A DNA stretch of 64,000 nt from Latrodectus hesperus (Eukaryota; Arthropoda; Arachnida; Araneae; Theridiidae). The stretch lies in NCBI GenBank assembly GCA_037975125.1, contig CM075858.1, positions 66,130,140-66,194,139 of the forward strand. Reading direction: 5' to 3'. Both the position numbers and the translations under genes were made by a program. Each line of letters starts with the position of its first letter. Positions within the stretch are counted from its first letter, which is position 1. The notes under the pieces are model-generated. The model was not told the DNA's origin. It saw only the letters and a program-made list of their open reading frames with translations, and did no database searches. Of this stretch, positions 34,141 to 44,130 are shown piece after piece.

Positions 34141-36170
34141 GCTAGGGAAACTATTCATATTTAAAGCAATGACTAATCAACCGTTCTTTAATAAATATAC
34201 TTAATAGCAACAAAAGATACAATATGAAACAGAAACATGACTTGCATATACGCGACTGTGTGAAAAAGACTGCGTTCTAATGAGCATGGTATCTCATTTA
34301 GGGTATTTTCCCATAGTCTTCTACATTAAGTGAGGGGTCCTGGTGTCCCATTAGCTTCAGCCACTTTGCAAGATCAGCAAAATTGAAGCATCACTTGCCA
34401 TGGTGATTGACTTGGATATTTGAGCTCCGTAAAATTGAGACGTTTCCATCCCACGATAGGAAGGGGATGGTGGATGTAGAAAGGAGACAAATGTGACCTC
34501 GACACATGAGCATGGCTCAAAATTACGTTGCAATTGGTAACAGGTGACTATTTCAAACGAATTGGTCATTAGGTAAATTCTAGAGCTTATCTGCACTGGT
34601 GTGTATGTATGCTTTAACTGTGGTAAATTTTAGATTGCTTTTGCCCAAAACTAAAAGACAAAGGACGACAATAATGGACTTAGTGAAACTACACCAAATC
34701 GTCACACATGAGGCAAATTAGTATCAAGGTAAATATGCAGGTTCTAGGTAGTCCTGTGTCACATGGGAAAATATGTTGTCTTAATTATATTCGTCAATGA
34801 AAACGCAGATTCACATTAGTAGACAGTGCAGAAGAACTATGTTAAAGGAAATGCAACTTTCTTTTTATACGGATACTTTATTTCGTCCATCAACCCATTC
34901 ATTATATTACATAGTTGTTAAGAGGAATTAACCTATGTATTTTAAAAACCATATCACTTTAAAGACAAAAAGTTTGTTTCCTTCTAGAGATTAAGAGAAT
35001 ACATATATTTTCAAATATCTCTTCCACAACAACAACCCTCAATTTAAATGCACGAATGTTGCAATGCAATTGATTTTAATCTAATAAATTTTTGAAAATA
35101 TCTTTTAAATTTCAAGTGAACTTTTAATATTACATATAACACTTTTTTTAATGAACTTTCATTTTAAATAACTGATCATAAATATTTTTCTAATTATTTG
35201 TTTCATTGTACACCGACTAGGAAAATATTAAAAAAGCTATTACAATTATTAAGATAAAGAGTTCACACTTTTTAATAAATTAAAATTTTGATTTCAGTTA
35301 AACAAGAATATATAATCGAAAATACTTGAAATGCTTAATTAATAAATATTAAAATTAATAATATTTGCTAAATATTACCAATTTTCTGTTAGCAAATGTT
35401 AATATTATTAAAGAAATAAGTAAGTTTTTGAGTACTTTTTGGGTAATGTACGACACAGCAGTTTTAGACGAAATCTTAATTGCAGCATGGATTGTTGTTG
35501 ACTTATTCCATCCAATCTAGGCTGGACAAGGTCCACAAGCCCAAAAATCTTCAGATAATGATAAACCAGAAGACAATTGCGTTTCGAACACGTCACATAG
35601 ATTTTTTTTTCCTTATCAAAAGAGAGGCATTTAATCTGTGCACTTGTAAATCTACTAATTAAAAATTAATTAAAATAATTCCTATTTATTTGCGTGCGGT
35701 CGGTCATTTATTGGTTGCCGACGCTAGACCCCTTATTGAAAGCATTCGGTCCACATACAGAATTACATCGGTAAAATAGCGAGCCAGTGGTCATGTCGAT
35801 TTTGCCGATACCGTTCCAGTACCGCTCTATACTTTTGGCCCACTTTTTCCCCGAGCGGACTTGTTACGACGTGTTGTGAGTGTAACCGCTTTATTCTACA
35901 ATAAGACAGGTGCATATTCGGAGGTCCCCTGGACATTTGTACGATCATAATTGCCTCGTTCCAGCTGTTGAGGATGGAAGGAGTTGAGCTATCATAATAT
36001 GGGTAACCAAGTTGTGATTTACCTATGGATTTACCTGAAAGGAAGGTTCACATGGAGGAAATACAGAGAAATTTTTGATGGTCAGGCCAATCACATGATG
36101 CAAAATTTGTTTCTTACTGCAGATGAAAATTGAAAGGATGATAATGATTCTATCTGTACTTCTCCAATCA
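34141..36170. other. Unassigned stretch
   Basis: About 2 kb without a gene I can support. Short frames (34357-34596, 35408-35662, 35763-35948) show no domain. Two patches (34260-34600 and 35690-35960) have more GC than the neighbourhood and may be old DNA-transposon or SINE fragments, but I could not identify them. Confidence 0.4.
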
Positions 36171-36520
36171 TGGTTTAATTAACATACATATGCAGACCAG
36201 CCTTGAAATGTACCTTATGGTTAAGAGGTCTGGAATACTCACCTATTACTAACCATCTCGTAATTATGAACTACGCGTGATGACAATATCACTACTGAGC
36301 TAACTGCCTCCTCTCTACATCCATGCCACACTAGTGGAAGGATTTTGAACGTCACCCATTAACATGAATAAGTCTTCATTCCAAGGAGCTTCAGCAACCC
36401 CGTGAGGGAGAATGTGTTATTCTTCCCAATTACTCTGACCAAGGCAAATAAGCCTTCACTTTGATGATCTTAAGGGAACCGGCTTGAAACTACTAGAAAG
36501 CTGAAGCTCTGACTCTCAAG
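36170..36520 (-). repeat. Possible second tRNA-related SINE
   Basis: On the minus strand, 36312-36287 reads GGAGGCAGTTAGCTCAGTAG, an A-box-like start. About 25 bases on, CGTAG-TTCATAA-TTACG (36275-36257) looks like a T arm with B-box spacing. The intervening anticodon arm is not recognisable and no flanking direct repeat was found. Weak. Confidence 0.3.
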
Positions 36521-36982
36521 AGGATGAATTTAAACAATTACTTTGACTAGTACAATCACCTGATATCAATATAATTTAACTACTATGTTCTATTTCAAAA
36601 CATTCCATATGGAAATTAGTGCAATATTTCTATGATCACTATTTAACACTAAACTAAATCAATTTCTATGTACTTTCAAGCTTTATTACCTGTCAAAGGT
36701 GATCTTACACCATACTAATAAAAAATTCATCATAAATTTATAAGCTATTTTTATTTTGATAACCACCTGTATGTGTGTGTGCATATATATAGAGAGAACC
36801 TGTTGTTTAAAGAAAAACATAGGTTACAATAACTATTATATTAAAATACATGATCTATTTTAAAGTGACAGTGTTTGGAGCGTCTTGTAGCGCGATCTAA
36901 TAGCCAGAATGACACCAAACATGATATTTAAACTAATCAAAATATAAAAAAAATTTTGTAAAAAAACATTTAGTTCCAAGAG

Positions 36983-37470
36983 TCGCCACTAGGGCATTTT
37001 GTAGCGCTGTTGTAGTTTACAATAACGAGAATTAGCATAAAACAGGGTATCAAAGAAAAATACAAATGTTGTGTGATGACAGTGCCAGTAATAGGGGCTA
37101 TAAAAGCGAGTAGTAGACAGCTCCGACAAATAGTCTCAACTGAAGTAAACGAGCTCCAGTGAACATGCCTCTCACATTAACGGAACGTGCGTTTATGTTG
37201 GCGGAGTATCAAATTTGTCTATTCTAAAGGACAACATAACAAAGACTGTACGGAATATTCCTCGTGATATGTTACGCACGGCTGTGGAGAACGTTGTACA
37301 CAGAGTGGACAGTGTTATTTCTGAGAACGGTCCTCACTTTGAATGTGGTCTAAATCTTCACCGAGGAAGTTAATGTAGTAAATAAACATTAATAATTTAA
37401 TTGTATGATTGTATGTATTTTTCTTTTCTCACATTTTATACATTGCCAAACGGCACAACCCTACTGGCGA
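36983..37470. mobile_element. Small TIR DNA element, internally deleted
   Basis: The ends TCGCCACTAGGG (36983-36994) and CCCTACTGGCGA (37459-37470) are 12-base inverted repeats with one mismatch. The 488 bases between carry the first codons and last 47 codons of a transposase-like frame, so this looks like a non-autonomous deletion derivative. A related but different GC-rich motif (TTGTAGCGC) occurs just outside at 36892 and inside at 37000. The target-site duplication is unclear. Confidence 0.5.
37165..37373 (+). pseudogene. Transposase N- and C-terminal remnants
   Basis: The ATG at 37165 begins MPLTLTERAFMLAEY, followed by a stop about 16 codons on. From 37233 another frame reads NITKTVRNIPRDMLRTAVEN and then SVISENGPHFE before the TAA at 37371-37373. 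The ending (a helix, then NGPHFE) resembles the C-termini of Tc/mariner-type transposases of arthropods. The catalytic core is missing, which fits an internally deleted element. Confidence 0.5.
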
Positions 37471-37599
37471 TTTTTGAAGCTAAAATTTTTGTTTACGGAA
37501 TTTTTTCCGTGTCTTGATTAGTCTAAATACCAATATATATTTAAACTCACTGAAATTCTAAACTTAATTGTTACCATGGAAAAGTATGTCAATAAATAA

Positions 37600-37975
37600 T
37601 CTATTTAATACTATAACTTTCAGGGCTTCGGCTACAATTTGGCAGTATGCTTTCTTAAACGGAAATGTGTTAAGTGCAGAGCTAAACACATGTCTAGGGA
37701 ATGCACCAATCAAAAGATAGACACTCCTAAATGATGTAATTGTGGACAGAATCATACCGCATGAGGCTGTTCAGCTAACCCAACTAACAAAAATATTTAA
37801 AAAACCAGAATAATATTGTCAAAATGAACTTCACAAGAGTTGAATCATCATATGCTAAAATCACCTCCCAAAATACTACATCCCCCAGCCACCTAAACAA
37901 AGCTTAACCCAAGAGTTCAATATTGAAAATTTCTATACTATTATGAAATTACTTAAATAAATTGCATTGCACTGA
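37600..37975 (+). pseudogene. Jockey-like ORF1 (gag) zinc-knuckle relic
   Basis: Plus-strand peptides include CVKCRAKHMSREC (CCHC), then CNCGQNHTA followed by a stop and GC, a damaged knuckle. After a shift comes MNFTRVESSYAKITS near 37823. The last peptide matches MNFPRVGTSYAKIAS in relic G2 (46610-46650), so both come from one family. The preceding and following sequences (37480-37600, 37975-38370) give no clear ORF2. Confidence 0.65.
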
Positions 37976-38367
37976 ATTGAGTTCACAGCCTGATTTGCCA
38001 TCCACCTTTAATAAGATTTTTACAGAGAGTAAAAAAAAATACTTATAGGTGTCTGGAGGTTTCCACCTACTCATAATTGGTATCCTAGAAAACGCCCTGC
38101 TGGCACCTTACTTTTTGAGGGAACTAGCGACCAACAGACTTGAATTTCACACTTTGTCAGTGGTTACCTAAGGGGCCTCAAATATGAGCAGGGTCAAAAG
38201 ACTTTCATATGTGCTGATTCTGTGAACATAAATTTGGATTTAACAAAATTTTAAAAATAAATGACCAATTAAGCAAGATCCTATCACTATGTTTGGAAAG
38301 ATTTAGAATGAAGAGTTCTGTTTTGAATTCCGTAAAATTTAGAAAATTTATTTTTATATAAACGTGA

Positions 38368-38512
<145 letters not shown>

Positions 38513-38647
38513 TTCACTTTTGTTTATATAGAAATAGAATATTACTTTTATTGACGCATATTTTGATGATCTACTATTGACAAAATACAATTATAGTATT
38601 TTGTATTGTGATAGGTGAAAAAAGAGGGCATGGATATTGCATTTGAC

Positions 38648-38660
38648 TGTGGGTGTACAA
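38648..38660. repeat. Target-site duplication of element C, 3' side
   Basis: TGTGGGTGTACAA, identical to 40858-40870; it abuts the TTCAAG-repeat tail. Confidence 0.85.
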
Positions 38661-40857
38661 CTTGAACTTGAACTTGAGGTTGTTATCTGAGTGACAACCC
38701 GGAGGTTTCTACTCATTCGTCTTGTAGTAGTGCCGATGGCCATTAATTATATTTGTCTTGTGATTGAAGAAGGAGGGAGAGAGAAAGAAAAAGGAGGACT
38801 ATTTCCTCGATAGAATAGCATCACTACAAAAGTAGGATGCTATCGGTCTAAATTTTTTATCTTCTATGTAATTTTCAAATTTAAAAATATCATTGAAGTT
38901 TGCCGCTGTACAGTTGATGGCTTGTTTGTAAAATTTATGATTTAGAGTTGCAATGTACTGGTTGAGTGGTTGTAGATTCAGATCACGATGTATGGTTTTA
39001 TTTCTAATATAATAAGGCGAGTTAGTAATTTTCCTTAGAATCTTGTTTTGAAAAGTAGTAAGTTTCTTTAAAGTTAATGGTGATATGGTGTTCCAAGCAG
39101 GGGAAGCATAAGTCAAGATAGGTCTAATCATTGAGGTATAAATAATCTTCTTGGTTTTAATATTGGCATTAGATTTGGGTCCAATTATGGGTTTTAGCTT
39201 GTTTGTGATAGAATTTGCTTTGGGAATTATGTAATTTACATGATGTTCCCAGGTGAGTTTATTATTGATGATGAGGCCGAGGTAAGTAGCTTTTTTGACT
39301 ATTGGGATTTTAGTGTCGAACAGGATGAGGTTATTATTAATTTTTTGTTTTCTTTTATGTTTTATGATGAGAAGTTGAGATTTTTGGGCATTAATTGCAA
39401 TTTTCCATTCCTGGCACCAGTTTTCAATATCTTCCATTTTATTTTGTAGTCTAGCAATAGCATAGTTAACATCTAAGGATTTAGTAATGATGCCTGTATC
39501 GTCAGCATAAAAAGCCGTTAAACTATTAGAGTCAGTGTGGTCTATAGGAAAGTCATAAGTGTAGATTAAATAAAGAATTGGCCCCAGGATGCTACCCTGT
39601 GGAACACCAGCTTCAATTGTTCTTGTTGAAGAGTAATGTCCATTGTGATAAACTTTAAAGGATCTATTTTTTAAGTAGTTGTATAGAATTTTGATGAGAT
39701 GAGATGGAATATCCATTTTAATTAATTTGTAAAGAAGGCCAGTATGCCAAACTTTGTCAAAAGCCTTGGAGATGTCTAACATGAGGAAAGCTATAGCAAG
39801 TTTGTTTCTTTTGGCTCTGCCGATGTAGTCGAGGATACGTATGAGTTGTTTTGTAGTATCAAGATTTTTCCTAAATCCGTATTGTTCTATTGGAAGTTTT
39901 GAGAGATGATCTTGAAGTCTATTATAGATGATGCGTTCAAAAATTTTGCTAATGGAGCTTAGAAGGCTAATAGGTCTGTAATGATGTGGCATTGTAGGAT
40001 CTTTTAAAGGCTTAGGAAAGAGGATAATAGAGGCTATTTTCCATTGTTGAGGGAAGTAGAGAAGAGTTAAGCAGCTGTTGTAGATGTTTTTAAGTTCCAG
40101 TATATAGTTGTCAGGTAGTTTTTTGATCATAATGTTATTGATATTGTCCATGCCAGGAGCTTTCCTGTTTTTTAATTTGTCAATAATTTTGAGAATTTCA
40201 TCAATATTTGTGGGAGGAATAGGAGAATTTTCAATATTGTTAATGTACTGTCTGACTGTTCTACTAATATTTTCTTCGGAAGAATCGTGAGTGTCAATTT
40301 TGTTGATGGTAAATTGGTCTTCAAGGGTATCAGCAAAAACTTCAGCTTTAGCTTCTGTTGTGAATACAAGTCCGTTTTTACCATGGAGGGGCCTATTGAT
40401 GTTGAAGTTACTTTTAAGGGATTTAGAGAGTTTCCAGAGAGAATTGTCTTCAGTGCAAAGGTTTTCAATTTTTTCATTCCAGATGTTGTTTAGATGTTCT
40501 TTGCTTAATTTTCGAATTAATTTATTTAATGAGTTCATTTCGGTTTTATAAGTAGGGTCGCAAGTTTTTTGCCATTTTTTACGAATCCAGTTTCTTTGTT
40601 TAATAATTAATTTAATGTTTTTTGGGAGGATGTGATAGTTAGGAATGGGGTCTTTATAGGAAGTTGCTCTGGTGAGTGCATCCTGGATATCTTCATTGAA
40701 TTTAGTAATGTTATTATCAATTTCATCAGTGGTGTTAGCTGTGAGATTTGGGACTTGATTGCGAAGTAGAATATTACGGTAGAGATTCCAGTCAATGGAT
40801 TTAATTTTAGTATTGGTTTCAGTGGGAGTATTTCCAATGATGGCAATAATAGGAAGA
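38661..40857 (-). mobile_element. Element C: 5'-truncated Jockey-like retrotransposon
   Basis: A 2.2-kb minus-strand insertion with 13-bp TSDs. It begins abruptly in the last endonuclease motif (HLPI), so ORF1 and nearly all of the endonuclease are missing, as in ordinary 5' truncation. The 3' end is a short tandem array of TTCAAG (plus strand 38661-38676, read as CTTGAA) instead of poly(A). RT sequence is related to but clearly different from B and D. Confidence 0.88.
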
Positions 40858-40937
40858 TGTGGGTGTACAAATTTTGCATATTGAAAACGTATATGTGAGA
40901 GAAATAAAATATTTTTGGTATGATTGATATGATGCAT
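38799..40937 (-). CDS. Element C ORF2, reverse transcriptase part (open)
   Basis: An open frame of 712 codons. The first 27 or so codons lie upstream of the TSD and come from host flank; element sequence starts at HLPIIAIIGN. RT motifs: KAPGMDNINNIMIKK, YRPISLLSSISKIFE, LDISKAFDKVWH, AGVPQGSILGPILY and the catalytic YADD near residue 477. The C-terminal domain has RPILTYASPAW and ends in SDAILSRK. There is no RNase H. Without its endonuclease it cannot initiate retrotransposition, but the frame has no lesion, which suggests recent insertion. Confidence 0.85.
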   Translation of the reverse strand: MHHINHTKNILFLSHIRFQYAKFVHPHLPIIAIIGNTPTETNTKIKSIDWNLYRNILLRNQVPNLTANTTDEIDNNITKFNEDIQDALTRATSYKDPIPNYHILPKNIKLIIKQRNWIRKKWQKTCDPTYKTEMNSLNKLIRKLSKEHLNNIWNEKIENLCTEDNSLWKLSKSLKSNFNINRPLHGKNGLVFTTEAKAEVFADTLEDQFTINKIDTHDSSEENISRTVRQYINNIENSPIPPTNIDEILKIIDKLKNRKAPGMDNINNIMIKKLPDNYILELKNIYNSCLTLLYFPQQWKIASIILFPKPLKDPTMPHHYRPISLLSSISKIFERIIYNRLQDHLSKLPIEQYGFRKNLDTTKQLIRILDYIGRAKRNKLAIAFLMLDISKAFDKVWHTGLLYKLIKMDIPSHLIKILYNYLKNRSFKVYHNGHYSSTRTIEAGVPQGSILGPILYLIYTYDFPIDHTDSNSLTAFYADDTGIITKSLDVNYAIARLQNKMEDIENWCQEWKIAINAQKSQLLIIKHKRKQKINNNLILFDTKIPIVKKATYLGLIINNKLTWEHHVNYIIPKANSITNKLKPIIGPKSNANIKTKKIIYTSMIRPILTYASPAWNTISPLTLKKLTTFQNKILRKITNSPYYIRNKTIHRDLNLQPLNQYIATLNHKFYKQAINCTAANFNDIFKFENYIEDKKFRPIASYFCSDAILSRK
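40858..40870. repeat. Target-site duplication of element C, 5' side
   Basis: TGTGGGTGTACAA, identical to 38648-38660. Confidence 0.85.
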
Positions 40938-41019
40938 TATATACTCTGAAGTAGACTTTTGTTACGTGTTGACCCTTAACACTTTGTGATATTTGTACTG
41001 TGATCTTAGATCTGTTGCG

Positions 41020-42550
41020 CTAACAGAATTACTCCTTCATCTGATATAGTTCCATACGTGACTTTGGTGACATCGGTTGAATGCTTGGCCTAACTGGCAT
41101 CAGTTCGCAAAATCTTTGCGTGAAAATTTTAGAAATCTGTTCAATTGACCAATTACAGTTGAGTGTTGTTAAGAGAGCGTGGATAGAGTACTGAAGTTTT
41201 TCTAAGTAAAGTTGAAAATAATGCAGAAATATGAAATAAATGCATTTCTGGGTTATAATAAATAAAATAAGAGATTCTCTGGGTTATAGTATAATAGTAA
41301 GCCTTCTAAAATAGAAAACAATGTATACATATACTATTTACATCGAGAATTTATCGCTAAGAAAAAACTTTGCTGTTTGGCCCATAATTATCATCACTTA
41401 AATATTCAAAATTAAAAATTTCTTTGAAATTGACTGTGTGCTTAGCAATTTTTTGCTTTTTTGGTAAAATATTTTTTGAATTTATTTAAGTGAGTTAAAA
41501 TATGATCTATTTTGAGGTCTCTCTTTGGCAATATTTTTATTTCCTATATAAAATATGAAGCATTTGTAATACACCTAAACATTTTTTGTTGGAATATTTG
41601 TAGTTTTCTTTGACTTGTTTTACTTATTGATCCACGCATACTTAAGGTAATACCTAAGTTATAATTGGTATAATCATTGGGATGTAGAATAAGCTTTTTA
41701 ATTTTTTAATAACAATTTTGATTGTTTTTCTATAATTGCTTTGATGATACCATATGCTAATAAGGATTTAGAGATAACATGATTTATATGTTTTTTCCAT
41801 GTCAATTTATTATTCATAGTTAGACATAGGTACTTGACTGTATTTACTTGCGGAATTTCCTTTTCGAACAAGAACAATTTGTTATTATTTCTATGCTTGA
41901 CTTTGTTTCTCTTCTTCCTTTTAAAAATTATTTGTTGTGATTTTTATGCGAAATCAAAATCACAACTAATAAAACTATTAGTTGAATTGGAGACTGAATT
42001 GGAGACTGTAACTCTCCAATTCATGCACCAATTTTCAATTTCTTTCAAGCTCTTTCGGAATTTTATGAATTACATTATTAAGATTGCTGGATTCAGCCAG
42101 GATTGCTGTGTCGCCTGCATTAAAATATTAGAACTATGACTAATTTTATGTTGTGTTAATTATTTCTGGTGACAAGAACATACTGGTTCGGTTTTTAACA
42201 TTCTTTTTTTTTATTGCCATGATTCCACTTGCGTATTGAGCTGAAATTTATGTAATGATTTCAGACCAAATGGTTTTTCCTACTATAATTTACTACGCGA
42301 AATAATTAACATCATATTTTAATGCAAATTAGCTTTCAATTTTGCAGGATTTATGATAAAAGGAAGCTTCATAAAATTCTTTCCAAATTACTGGTAAGTT
42401 TGTTTGGTAACTCCTTAATTTTAAAGATAATTTCTCTCAATTGTTTTGTTTTGGTCGTAAAAGTTTTTGATTTGTTAAAACGGATATGATTAAAAATTTT
42501 AGTGTTCAATAATTTATTTATTACATTACATATATTCAGACTTGTATGCT
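41020..42550 (-). pseudogene. Relic G1: decayed Jockey-like RT and 3' end
   Basis: Minus-strand RT sequence with many stops and shifts. The C-terminal region lies near 41390-41700. The NYLGLTINxxLTW-type segment lies near 41780-41830, the YADD-region counterpart near 42100-42125, and the TTKQLR segment near 42425-42480. The 3' end near 41020-41060 has an inverted repeat (CTGTTGCGCTAACAG) and the CATCTGATATAGTTCC word that recurs in F. A nested 12-bp tandem duplication and two small palindromes sit at 41963-42022. The 107-codon frame at 42369-42692 is partly this relic and partly antisense to the next gene. Confidence 0.65.
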
Positions 42551-42603
42551 TGATTCTTGAGATCCGCTTGTAAGTCTTCGTCGATAATAGGACAAATAGC
42601 ACA

Positions 42604-43254
42604 ATGACAGATGTACAACCACAAAAGATAACGAAGAAAACACCCAGGGCCACGGTAGTGTTCAATAATATAAGTGTAATGTTACATTTCAAAAGAAGTC
42701 CAATCCTAAATCGTCATAAAAAACAAAAACATGGTAAAACAAAAGAATCATAAAAAACAAAAACATGGTAAAATAAAAGAATCCCGATTCCATTCAAATG
42801 CGTGCAGTTTTTATGAAGAATCTAATTTAACTTTTTTAATTTATGAAACTCATTTCTTAACTGTGCATTGTGATAAAGTCAATAAAGAAAATCCTCAATT
42901 CAGTTCTTTTGAAAAGTTCATGATTTTCAAGGATACAAATGGTGTGCATAAATTTATCATAAGATGTGTGCCCCCCAAAAAAAGAAATTATGTAGAAGTT
43001 CATTATATTAATGTCAATGCAATAAAAAAATTTCTTGATAAAACCAAAAATTGTCTTGGTATGATAATTGTAGTGTGTAATAAAGATATAAATGGAAGTT
43101 TATAAATGTTCAAACTGGTGCTTATAGTGATGTTTCTGTTCCCTTTTCCAATAGTAAAAGTCTTAACATTTCAGGTGTTTTTAGTAGAGAGTATCCTTTA
43201 AGCTTTGCAAATGGAAATCTTTTAAATAAACATTTCTGTGCTTCACAAATCTGA
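42604..43254 (+). pseudogene. Intronless coding-like sequence of about 205 codons, unknown, two lesions
   Basis: From an ATG at 42604 (MTDVQPQKITKKTPRATVVF) a protein-like reading can be followed to TGA at 43252-43254 through three segments. The first runs into a 34-bp tandem duplication at 42714-42781, which shifts the frame. The second, open from 42731 to 43105, contains ETHFLTVHCDKVNKENPQF and IIRCVPPKKRNYVEVHY. Near 43098 a T run has one base fewer than the frame needs, and the third segment (VQTGAYSDVSVPFSNSKSL) continues to the stop. Start and stop are in register once both lesions are allowed for. No family recognised and no CCHC, RT or transposase motif. It could be a processed copy of a host gene, or a gene of an unknown element. 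An AATAAA-like signal lies at 43268. Confidence 0.5.
42714..42781. repeat. 34-bp tandem duplication
   Basis: Two near-identical 34-base units, 42714-42747 and 42748-42781, beginning TCATAAAAAACAAAAACATG. They break the frame of the coding-like sequence at 42604-43254. Confidence 0.9.
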
Positions 43255-44130
43255 AAGTGTTGTAAATCAAAATAAAATCGTATGCTTTTAATGTTCATGA
43301 TGTTGTTATTTAAAGGAAGAATGTGGCATTTCAATCAAATCTAGAGTTTCTTAAATAGAAAAATATATAAAGAGAAAGAATACACATCTCAGAATGTAAA
43401 ACAGAAACGAAAACATTTTTTTATTTTTAAATTAGGCCAGTGTAATGATAAGTTAGTAAATAATTATTTAAGATGTAAGTTAAACTTTTATGTAATATAT
43501 ATAGAAGGGACAGGAAAAAACCAACTGTTGAGTGAATGTAGGTGAGGCAATTCCAATACTGAATACCAACAACTTTAATCACGTATTACTTTAAATATTC
43601 ATTTTTAATATAGAATGTGAAAAAAGAGATTAATGAAAAAATTTTATTACTTATTCGAGAAAGTTACAAAAAAATATTCTTATATAGTAATACATAAAAT
43701 CAAATTGCTGGTAAATAGGAAGGGGGTGCAACAATTCATATACTGAATCCCTACAACAATTGATCCATAAGTTGATGCTGAGGTGCGCAGCGAAGAGCCT
43801 TTGACCTTTTTATGATTATAAGAAGACATAACTAGAGATTAACTATGTCGTTTGACACATTAAATATGTATATTTTGAAAAAAGAGACTAGATTTCTAAG
43901 CAATAACTTGGTCAAGTGTTCCCAGGGATTATTTGCATGGCAGTTTTTTTAGAGATCATTTATTTAAGATATAATAATAACAGTAATAATAATGAGAAAA
44001 AAATTAAAAATTATTAAAATAATAATTAAAAAAACTAATTTAAATATTGGTTTATGGGTATAATCTTAGGACCGATCTGGGCCTCTTAAAGTTATGAAGA
44101 TCCTATAAATCGTAGCTCTTAATATTTTGA
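43255..44130. other. AT-rich stretch, nothing recognised
   Basis: No gene supported. The word GCGCAGCGAAGAGCC near 43785 resembles the B 3' hairpin region and may mark the decayed 3' end of relic G2. Confidence 0.4.

Noticed and set aside
34357..35948. Short frames at 34357-34596, 35408-35662 and 35763-35948 as host genes
   Set aside because: No start context, domain or repeat support; lengths are within chance for the local composition.
43122..43334. 70-codon minus-strand frame
   Set aside because: Antisense to the end of the coding-like sequence at 42604-43254, whose plus-strand reading is better supported.
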